From: Planctomycetota bacterium
GTDB lineage: Bacteria; Planctomycetota; Phycisphaerae; UBA1845; PWPN01
Length of the DNA: 5,083 nt
Assembly: GCA_016209665.1 (NCBI GenBank)
Contig: JACQVT010000430.1
Coordinates: 1 to 5,083 of the forward strand
Direction: 5' to 3'
Shown: in pieces, positions 1 through 5,083 of the stretch
Layout of the letters: each line of letters starts with the position of its first letter
How positions within the stretch are numbered: position 1 is the stretch's first letter
The notes under the pieces: generated by a model
What the model was told of the DNA's origin: nothing
The model's input: only the letters and a program-made list of their open reading frames with translations
Databases searched by the model: none
Made by a program: the position numbers and the translations under genes

Positions 1-1431
1 GAGTCGGACAGCGGGCTGGTCGTCATCAGCAAGCGCAAGGCCGACCGCATCCTGAACTGGCAGCGGCTGGTCGAGACGGCCAGGGAGGGCGACTACTGCA
101 AGGGCAAGGTCATGCGGAAGATCAAGGGCGGGCTGCTGGTGGACATCGGGGTGCCGGTGTTCCTGCCCGCCTCGCAGGTGGACATCCGCCGGCCGGGCGA
201 CATCGGGGAGTTCATCGGCACCGAGATCGAGGCCAAGATCCTCAAGATCGACACCGAACGCCGCAACATCGTCATCAGCCGCCGAAGGTTCATCGAGGAA
301 CAGCGGCAAGCGGCCAAGGAGCGCGTCCTCAACGAGATCGAGGTCGGCCAGATCCGCAAGGGCATCGTCAAGAACCTGGCGGATTTCGGGGCGTTCGTGG
401 ACTTAGGCGGGATCGACGGCCTGCTGCACATCACCGACATGAGCTGGGACCGCATCAGCCACCCCTCGGAGAAGCTGCGGATCGACCAGGAGGTCGAGAT
501 CAAGATTCTCAACGTCGACCGCGACAAGGAGAAGATCGCCCTGGGGCTCAAGCAGCTCACCGAGAACCCGTGGGAGCGGATCGAGGAGCGCTACCCGGTG
601 GGGAGCAAGGTCAAGGGCGAGGTGGTCAACATCACGAACTATGGGGCGTTCATCAAGCTGGAGGCGGGCGTCGAGGGCCTGGTGCACATCAGCGAGATGA
701 GCTGGACGCGGCGGGTCAACCACCCGTCGGAGCTGGTCGGCCTGGGCGACACCATCGAGGTGGTGGTGCTGGAGGTCAACAAGGATCGCCAGGAAATCAG
801 CCTGGGCATGAAGCAGGTGGAGACCAACCCCTGGACCAAGGTGGCCGAGAAGTATCCCCCGAACACCATCATCGAGGGCAAGGTCCGCAACCTGGCGAAC
901 TACGGGGCGTTCGTCGAGATCGAGGAGGGCATCGACGGGCTGCTGCACGTGTCGGACATGAGCTGGACCAAGAAGATCAGCCACCCGTCGGAGGTGCTCA
1001 AAAAGAACGACACCGTCAAATGCGTGGTGCTCAGCGTGGACCAGGAGAAGATGCGGGTGGCCCTGGGCACCAAGCAGCTTACCGAGGACCCGTGGCTGCA
1101 CGCCATCCCGTCGACCTACATCCCCGGCCAGATCGTCAAGGGCAAGGTCACGAAGATCACGAACTTCGGCGTGTTCGTCGAGCTGGAGCCGGACCTGGAA
1201 GGCCTGCTGCACGTGAGCGAGCTGGCCGACCACAAGGTCGAGGACCCGCACGACGAGGTGAAGGTCGGGGCCGAGGTCGAGGTCAAGATTCTCCGGGTCG
1301 ATCCGCAGGAGCGCAAGATCGGCCTGAGCAAGAAGCGTGCGGAGTGGGCGACCAGGAAGGCCGGGCGGCCGGCGAGGCCAAGGCCCGCCGCGGCGGTCTC
1401 CACGGCCGCGGCGAGGTGTCCACGGACGTGA
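1..1431 (+). CDS. rpsA: 30S ribosomal protein S1, 5'-truncated by window edge
   Basis: S1 binds mRNA on the small ribosomal subunit and helps unfold and place it for initiation. The frame is open from base 1, so the true start lies upstream; 476 residues are visible. They begin in the last strand of S1 domain 1 (SGLVVISKRKA). Five further OB-fold S1 domains follow at about residues 29-97, 115-186, 200-272, 287-360 and 375-448. Domains 3-6 carry the canonical pattern: G-V-N-YGAFV, then GLLH-S-MSW, HPSE and a closing LG-KQL strand. Domain 2 is the divergent one (GGLLVDIGVPVFLPASQ), as in other six-domain S1 proteins. This identification is very secure. The end is less so: after KKRAEWA the frame gives an Arg/Pro/Ala-rich tail ending at the TGA at 1429, whereas the -1 frame carries a more convincing S1 tail up to 1514 (separate entry). 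A one-base loss near 1350-1370 is suspected. Confidence 0.96.
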   Translation, partial: ESDSGLVVISKRKADRILNWQRLVETAREGDYCKGKVMRKIKGGLLVDIGVPVFLPASQVDIRRPGDIGEFIGTEIEAKILKIDTERRNIVISRRRFIEEQRQAAKERVLNEIEVGQIRKGIVKNLADFGAFVDLGGIDGLLHITDMSWDRISHPSEKLRIDQEVEIKILNVDRDKEKIALGLKQLTENPWERIEERYPVGSKVKGEVVNITNYGAFIKLEAGVEGLVHISEMSWTRRVNHPSELVGLGDTIEVVVLEVNKDRQEISLGMKQVETNPWTKVAEKYPPNTIIEGKVRNLANYGAFVEIEEGIDGLLHVSDMSWTKKISHPSEVLKKNDTVKCVVLSVDQEKMRVALGTKQLTEDPWLHAIPSTYIPGQIVKGKVTKITNFGVFVELEPDLEGLLHVSELADHKVEDPHDEVKVGAEVEVKILRVDPQERKIGLSKKRAEWATRKAGRPARPRPAAAVSTAAARCPRT

Positions 1432-1514
1432 TCACGTCGTTCCCGCTGCGTCAGCCGGAGCAGGTCAACGACCCCGGCGAGGCCGGCGGCGACAGCGGGC
1501 CGCAGGACGGGTGA
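1353..1514 (+). other. Probable out-of-frame C-terminal tail of S1
   Basis: In the frame one base behind rpsA, the sequence from about 1353 reads QEGRAAGEAKARRGGL and continues through HGRGEVSTDVITSFPL to end in GPQDG at the TGA at 1512-1514. Codon third positions in this frame are almost all G or C, with ggt and cgt the exceptions, and this continues past the in-frame rpsA stop at 1429-1431. Between 1432 and 1514 the rpsA frame loses that bias. A charged linker followed by an RRGGL-type segment is what I would expect at the end of an S1 of this type, from memory. One extra C next to 1352-1353 would join EWAT to QEGRAAGEAK cleanly. The cause could be an assembly error, a real mutation or recoding. 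I see no classic slippery heptamer. Confidence 0.55.
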
Positions 1515-1593
1515 TCGCGATCCGACCGGCCCGGACAAATCGATCCATAGCCCCAAGTCACCAGGGCTTAACGCCGATACTCCAGCGTGGACG

Positions 1594-1622
1594 TTGACCC
1601 GGCCTTTGACGGGACTTAACAT
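1594..1622 (+). promoter_or_regulatory. Candidate sigma-70-type promoter for the sigma-factor gene
   Basis: TTGACC at 1594-1599 matches the -35 consensus at five of six positions. It is followed after exactly 17 bases by TAACAT at 1617-1622, which matches TATAAT at four of six. Transcription would start near 1629, leaving a leader of about 110 bases. An overlapping alternative is TTGACG at 1606-1611, then 18 bases, then GATAGT at 1630-1635. This is the most A/T-containing part of an otherwise GC-rich gap. The motifs are seen directly; promoter activity is inferred. Confidence 0.4.
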
Positions 1623-1685
1623 CGGTTTGGATAGTCGGTGTTGCCGAAGCCGGCCGGCCCGAACGTCGGTCGGAGGATAGATCCG

Positions 1686-1716
1686 GGCCGACGCCGCCGG
1701 TTATCGGGCGTTGGTC
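1686..1716 (+). promoter_or_regulatory. Leader hairpin just upstream of the sigma-gene ribosome binding site
   Basis: GGCCGACGCC at 1686-1695 can pair with GGCGTTGGTC at 1707-1716. This gives a 10-bp stem with two G-U pairs and an 11-base loop. It ends eight bases before the Shine-Dalgarno sequence at 1724-1730, so it could influence ribosome access. No T-run follows, so it is not an intrinsic terminator. In DNA this GC-rich, stems of this size also arise by chance. Confidence 0.3.
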
Positions 1717-1723
1717 GTCACGC

Positions 1724-1730
1724 AGGGAGG
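1724..1730 (+). promoter_or_regulatory. Strong Shine-Dalgarno sequence that decides the sigma-factor start
   Basis: AGGGAGG at 1724-1730 is a near-perfect Shine-Dalgarno sequence. It lies 8 bases before ATC at 1739, which is normal spacing. It directly abuts the ATG at 1731, which is too close for initiation and is in a different frame from the sigma gene. The site therefore supports ATC 1739 as the sigma-factor start. Confidence 0.7.
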
Positions 1731-1738
1731 ATGAAGTC

Positions 1739-2620
1739 ATCGCGGTCGAAACCGGATTACAGCACTACCTCAAGCAGATCGACGCGGCTCCGCTGCTGAC
1801 CGCCGCCGAGGAGCAGGAGCTGGGCCGCAAGATCCAGTATTCCTACAAGCTGGGCGACCTGCTCCGCGAGCGGAAGATCACGCTCGACGAGAAGGAACAG
1901 GCCGAGGAGGAAGCCCAGCGGGCCCGCGACCGGATGATCCTGTCCAACCTGCGGCTGGTGGTGAACATCGCCAAGAACTACCTGAACCGCGGGATGACGC
2001 TGGCGGACCTGATCGAGGAGGGCAACATCGGGTTGTTCCGGGGGGTGGACGGGTACGACCCCGACATGGAGACCCGTTTCAGCACGTATGCGTCGTGGTG
2101 GATCAAGCAGGCGATCAAGCGGGCTCTGATCAACACGGTGCAGCCGGTGCACATCCCGGCCTACATGGTGGCCATGATCGCGGACTGGAAGAAGGCCGCC
2201 CATGAGCTGGAGGCCAAGCACAACCGTCAGCCGACCCTCCAGGAGATGGCCGAGCACATGAATCTGTCGGAGCGGAAGGTGCGGATCATCCGCCGGGCGG
2301 TCAAGGCGTTCAGCGCCCCGACGCAATCCGGGGGGCCGGACGGCACCTTCGGGCTGTCCGAGCTGCTGGCCGACCACCGCACGCCCAAACCCGAGGAAAC
2401 CGCGTTCACCAACGCCGACAACGAGGTCATCCGCCGCCTGCTCGACAAGATCGACGAGCGGGAGGCCACCATCCTTCGCCTGCGGTTCGGTCTGGACGAC
2501 GGCCAGCCGATGACGCTGAAGGACATCGGGGCCAAGATCGGCCTGACCCGGGAGCGCGTCCGGCAGCTCGAACGCGAGGCCCTCAAGAAGCTCCGCGAGG
2601 AGATCGGGAACCCCCCGTAA
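1739..2620 (+). CDS. RNA polymerase sigma factor, sigma-70 family, RpoD/SigA-like without region 1.1
   Basis: This subunit directs RNA polymerase to promoters. The protein is 293 residues if started at ATC 1739. Region 1.2 is at about 7-33 (LQHYLKQIDAAPLLTAAEE). Region 2 begins near 66 (NLRLVVNIAKNYLNRG) and includes DLIEEGNIGLFRGV for core binding and RFSTYASWWIKQAIKR at 113-128 for -10 recognition. Region 3 follows from about 139 (IPAYMVAMI). Region 4.2 has a helix-turn-helix at 259-286 (LKDIGAKIGLTRERVRQLER) for the -35 element. Region 1.1 is absent, which fits a group-2 (alternative or stationary-phase type) factor. A charged stretch at about 36-61 between regions 1.2 and 2.1 is longer than in the relatives I recall. 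No in-frame ATG, GTG, TTG or CTG exists between the stop at 1607 and CTG 1793. Starting at ATG 1934 would delete region 1.2, so ATC 1739 is the best start. The gene lies 31 bases upstream of dinB. Confidence 0.9.
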   Translation: MAVETGLQHYLKQIDAAPLLTAAEEQELGRKIQYSYKLGDLLRERKITLDEKEQAEEEAQRARDRMILSNLRLVVNIAKNYLNRGMTLADLIEEGNIGLFRGVDGYDPDMETRFSTYASWWIKQAIKRALINTVQPVHIPAYMVAMIADWKKAAHELEAKHNRQPTLQEMAEHMNLSERKVRIIRRAVKAFSAPTQSGGPDGTFGLSELLADHRTPKPEETAFTNADNEVIRRLLDKIDEREATILRLRFGLDDGQPMTLKDIGAKIGLTRERVRQLEREALKKLREEIGNPP

Positions 2621-2651
2621 ACGGCGGTCCGGGGTGGGGGCGGGTTGACCC

Positions 2652-3836
2652 ATGACGCGGGCCATCATCCATTTCGACGCCGACGCGTTTTTCGCCTCGG
2701 TCGAGCAGGCGGCCGACCGCAGCCTCCGCGGCAAGCCGGTGGTGGTGGGGGGGCTGCAGCGCGGGATCGTGGCGTCGGCCAGCTATGAGGCCCGCCGGTA
2801 CGGGATCTACACGCCCATGCCGGTGGCCAGGGCCCGCCGACTGTGCCCGAACCTCATCGTCGTGCCCGTGCGCTTCGATCTGTACGAGCAGTTCTCGGCG
2901 AACATCTTTGGCCTGGCCGACGAGATCACGCCGGTCGTCGAGAAGCAGGGGGTCGACGAGGGCTACCTCGACCTCACCGGCACGCGGGCCTGTCTGAAAC
3001 GCGACCCCGACCAGGTCGCCGACAAGTTCCGCCGCGACGTCAAGGACTGGCTCAAAGTGACCATCTCCCAGGGCCTGGCCCGCACCAAGCTGCTGGGCCA
3101 GATCGCCAGCAAGCTCTACAAGCCGGATGCCCTGACGATCATCTCGCCTGATGAGGCCCGCGAGTTGGAGTTCCTGCACCCTCTGCCGGTCAAGTGGCTG
3201 CCCGGCATCGGCCCGACCACGGAGAAGCTGATGCAGTCGGCCGGCCTGACCCGTATCGGACAAGTGGCCGAGATGCCGCTGGGGTGGTTGGCGGAGTTGC
3301 TCGGGTCGGCCGCTTCGCAGGTCCGTGATTTCGCCCGCAACGTCGACGATCGGCCCGTGGACGCGACCCGGCCCGACGCGCTGTCCTACGGCCACCAGGA
3401 GACGTTCGGCGAGGATACGGCCGATATCGAGCGGATCGACGCCCAGCTTCGCCGACTCGCCGACGAGGCGATGGGCCGCGTGCGGGCCGACGGCAAGCAG
3501 ATTCGCACCGTCACCGTCAGGATCCGCTACACCGACATGGACGAGCACCAGGGCCAGATGAGCCTGAGCGAGCCGACCGACGTGGAGGTGCTGGTCTATC
3601 CGCTCGTGTCGCGGATTCTCCACCGCATCTGGGACCGCCGCGTCCGCATCCGCATGGTGCAGGTGAAGCTGTCGAACGTCTACTCCTGTTTCAGCCAGCT
3701 CGATCTGTTCGGCGTCATGCAGCGGCAGCACGACCTCGCCGTCGCGTGCGAGACGGTCCGCAACCGGTTCGGGCCGCGGGCGCTGATGCGGGCCCACGAT
3801 TGGGCGCTGAGGCGGGGGGACGGGGACGAGCGATGA
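2652..3836 (+). CDS. dinB: DNA polymerase IV, Y-family translesion polymerase
   Basis: DNA polymerase IV copies past damaged template bases without proofreading. The 394-residue protein has the Y-family palm motif HFDADAFFASVE at 7-18, with D9 as a metal ligand and F14 at the expected steric-gate position. The finger motif YEARRYG is at 45-51 (Y45 and R48 at nucleotide-contact positions). The second metal motif VDEGYLDLTG is at 101-110 (D102, E103). GLARTKLLGQIASKLYKPD is at 141-159, and the thumb helix-hairpin-helix LPGIGPTTEKL at 183-193. The little finger occupies roughly 245-345. QLDLF at 349-353 fits a beta-clamp-binding motif. All catalytic acids are present, so this is an active polymerase type rather than ImuB. 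G100 and G104 flank the acids where Ser and Ala are usual. ATG 2652 is placed for a full N-terminus; its upstream G-rich stretch is a poor ribosome binding site. It lies between the sigma gene and a dnaE-family gene. Confidence 0.94.
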   Translation: MTRAIIHFDADAFFASVEQAADRSLRGKPVVVGGLQRGIVASASYEARRYGIYTPMPVARARRLCPNLIVVPVRFDLYEQFSANIFGLADEITPVVEKQGVDEGYLDLTGTRACLKRDPDQVADKFRRDVKDWLKVTISQGLARTKLLGQIASKLYKPDALTIISPDEARELEFLHPLPVKWLPGIGPTTEKLMQSAGLTRIGQVAEMPLGWLAELLGSAASQVRDFARNVDDRPVDATRPDALSYGHQETFGEDTADIERIDAQLRRLADEAMGRVRADGKQIRTVTVRIRYTDMDEHQGQMSLSEPTDVEVLVYPLVSRILHRIWDRRVRIRMVQVKLSNVYSCFSQLDLFGVMQRQHDLAVACETVRNRFGPRALMRAHDWALRRGDGDER

Positions 3837-3880
3837 TGGATGAGAGATCATGGACGAGAGCTGACGGATGAGAGATGATG
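3825..3880 (+). repeat. 28-bp tandem duplication at the dinB/dnaE junction
   Basis: Two adjacent 28-base units, 3825-3852 and 3853-3880, agree at 24 of 28 positions. Both begin GACGAG and share GGATGAGAGAT at unit positions 14-24, ending in ATG. The first unit contains the dinB stop codon (3834-3836), and the second ends one base before the dnaE codon at 3882. The GGATGAGAG of the second unit (3866-3874) is the only Shine-Dalgarno-like sequence upstream of dnaE, 7 bases before its ATG. Confidence 0.8.
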
Positions 3881-3881
3881 G

Positions 3882-5083
3882 ATGTACGTCTCACTCCACA
3901 ACCGCTCCGCCTACTCGTTCGGGACCGCGCTGACCACGCCCGAGCAGCTCGTTGAGTTCGCGGTTCGGCACCACATGCCCGCCATTGGCCTGACCGACCT
4001 GGACGGCCTGTACGCCGCCATTCCCTTCTATCAGGCGTGCCGCGCGGCGGGGATTCATCCGATCATCGGGGCGGAAATCACCGTGCAATGTGGACCCGGC
4101 GGGGGGTGTGGGACCGGCTTCCAGCCGGTCCATCCCGTGCGAGTGACACTACTGGCCCGCAACATCACCGGCTACGGCAACCTGTGTCGACTCGTGTCGC
4201 TGCGACAACTGCGCGAACAACTATTACGGATCGAGGATCTGCGGGAGCATGCCCAGGGGTTGATCTGCGTCGGCGGGATAGCGCAGCCCTTCGGGCTTGC
4301 GGCTGAACAGTTGGCGGGGTTGCGGGCAGCGTTCGGGGAAGACTTCTATTTGGAACTGGTTATCCACGATCCGGAGGGGACCACCGTCGCCCGGCGCCTG
4401 GCTGAGGTCGCAGATGAGCTGGGCGTGCCCGTGGTGGCCACCTGCGAATCGCGCTGCCTGGCCCGCGAGGACCATCTGCTGCTGAGGGCGCTGTCGTCGG
4501 TCGGAACCCTGACGCTGCTCGATCAGCCGCACCCCGACAAGCCCGTCGGCACCTGGCATCTGCGAACGCCCGACGAGATGCAGCGCCTGTTCGGGCGCCG
4601 GCCCGATGCCCTGGACAACACGCTGGCCATCGCCGAGCAGTGCGACCTGCGGCTCGACCTGGACCGCAACCGATTCCCGCCGTCGTCCGCCCCGCTGGGC
4701 CGGACGGCCATGCAGCACCTCCGCGAGCTGTGCGTCGCCGGTTGCCGATGGCGGTACGTCGACACGCTGCCCCAAAAGGGCATCGGCGGCAAGCGCCCCA
4801 CGTTGGACGAGGCGCTTCAGCGGCTCGAACGGGAACTCGCCGTGATCGACGAGGTGCACTACGCCGAGTATTTCCTCGTCTTCCACGAGATCGTCCAATA
4901 CTGCCGCAGCCAGGGCATCAGCTCGCTGGCCCGTGGGTCGGCGGCCGATTCGCTGGTCTGTTACGCTCTGGGCGTCAGCCACGCCTGCCCGTTCCGATTC
5001 GATCTGCCCTTCGACCGGTTCCTCAACCCGGAGCGGGCCCGGTTCAGCAAGATGGCCGACATCGACCTCGACCTGCCGTGGGA
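3882..5083 (+). CDS. dnaE: DNA polymerase III alpha subunit (DnaE family, possibly DnaE2/ImuC-like), 3'-truncated by window edge
   Basis: This is the N-terminal 400 residues of a family C replicative-type DNA polymerase; the frame is open to the right edge. An N-terminal PHP domain (about 1-205) opens with MYVSLHNRSAYSF and contains IGLTDLDGLYAAI and HPIIGAEITV. The polymerase domain follows, with RGSAADSLVCYALGV at 351-365 and the palm acids in MADIDLDLPW at 391-400 (D393 and D395 correspond to the catalytic pair of PDIDVDF in E. coli). Full family members exceed 1000 residues, so most of the gene is outside. PHP metal-ligand positions look lost: HNR at 6-8 for HxH, TDLD at 38-41 for TDH-type, and CESRC at 188-192 for NDVHY. 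That favours a DnaE lacking PHP exonuclease. Residues 70-85 are an insertion encoded partly by a palindromic repeat. ATG 3882 is the only start, since a stop in frame lies at 3876. The gap to dinB is 45 bases. DnaE1 versus DnaE2 cannot be settled here. Confidence 0.92.
   Translation, partial: MYVSLHNRSAYSFGTALTTPEQLVEFAVRHHMPAIGLTDLDGLYAAIPFYQACRAAGIHPIIGAEITVQCGPGGGCGTGFQPVHPVRVTLLARNITGYGNLCRLVSLRQLREQLLRIEDLREHAQGLICVGGIAQPFGLAAEQLAGLRAAFGEDFYLELVIHDPEGTTVARRLAEVADELGVPVVATCESRCLAREDHLLLRALSSVGTLTLLDQPHPDKPVGTWHLRTPDEMQRLFGRRPDALDNTLAIAEQCDLRLDLDRNRFPPSSAPLGRTAMQHLRELCVAGCRWRYVDTLPQKGIGGKRPTLDEALQRLERELAVIDEVHYAEYFLVFHEIVQYCRSQGISSLARGSAADSLVCYALGVSHACPFRFDLPFDRFLNPERARFSKMADIDLDLPW
4111..4131 (+). 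repeat. REP-like palindrome inside the dnaE reading frame
   Basis: GGACCGGC at 4111-4118, the loop TTCCA, and GCCGGTCC at 4124-4131 form a perfect 8-bp inverted repeat. Read in the dnaE frame it encodes the core of GTGFQPVHP. It lies between ITVQ and VRVTLLARN, where relatives I recall have only a short loop. From memory, GGACCGGCTTCCAGCCGGTCC-type sequences and TGFQPV-type peptides recur in planctomycete-like genomes. The palindrome is seen directly; membership of a dispersed family is inferred. Confidence 0.6.

Noticed and set aside
403..1251. Long minus-strand open frame opposite rpsA
   Set aside because: It is a GC-rich shadow of the S1 repeats. Its Leu/Val/Asp/His-rich composition is typical of antisense translation.
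570..1352. Long + strand open frame overlapping rpsA
   Set aside because: This part is a Gly/Arg/Gln-rich out-of-frame shadow. Only its end after about 1353 looks coding, as the probable S1 tail.
1549..1568. AGCCC/GGGCT inverted repeat as the rpsA terminator
   Set aside because: The stem is only 5 bp with a 10-base loop and has no T-tract; it is too weak to call.
1567..1626. Two CTTAAC-containing stretches (1567-1578 and 1615-1626) as an operator pair
   Set aside because: Only 9 of 12 bases agree and there is no symmetry or supporting context.
1731..1790. ATG at 1731 as the sigma-factor start
   Set aside because: It is in another frame, directly abuts the Shine-Dalgarno sequence, and leads to a short non-homologous peptide.
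2583..3851. Long minus-strand open frame opposite dinB
   Set aside because: It mirrors a clearly homologous + strand gene and has no recognisable motifs.
3840..3878. Twelve-codon ORF (MRDHGRELTDER) between dinB and dnaE as a leader peptide
   Set aside because: It lies wholly within the tandem repeat and has no credible ribosome binding site or attenuator structure.

Overview
The window is GC-rich (roughly 65%) bacterial DNA with every recognisable gene on the + strand. It carries a six-domain ribosomal protein S1, a short sigma-70 factor that begins directly with region 1.2, a DinB-type Y-family polymerase and a DnaE-type polymerase. The flavour of the sigma factor and of the S1 tail suggests a planctomycete-like lineage, possibly Phycisphaerae. 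That is a judgement from memory of family sequences, not the result of a search.

Layout. 1-1431 is the 3' part of rpsA, cut by the left edge. An S1-like tail appears to continue to 1514 in another frame, so the annotated end of S1 is suspect. 1515-1738 is an intergenic region with candidate sigma-70-type promoter elements, a GC-rich hairpin and a strong Shine-Dalgarno sequence (AGGGAGG). 1739-2620 is a group-2-like sigma factor whose only well-placed start is a rare ATC. 2652-3836 is dinB (DNA polymerase IV). A 28-bp tandem duplication spans the dinB stop and runs up to the next start codon. From 3882 to the right edge is the N-terminal 400 residues of a DnaE-family polymerase: a PHP domain, then the start of the palm. 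Its PHP domain has lost metal-ligand positions, and its reading frame contains a REP-like palindrome.

How the genes may work together. rpsA is a translation gene and is probably a separate unit. The sigma gene, dinB and dnaE are spaced 31 and 45 bp apart on one strand and could form one operon. A DinB with a clamp-binding QLDLF motif beside a DnaE with a degenerate PHP domain resembles the pairing logic of the ImuB-DnaE2 mutasome, but here the Y-family partner keeps its catalytic acidic residues. Whether the sigma factor controls these polymerases cannot be told from the sequence. I found no RNA genes, CRISPR array, transposase or convincing intrinsic terminator.
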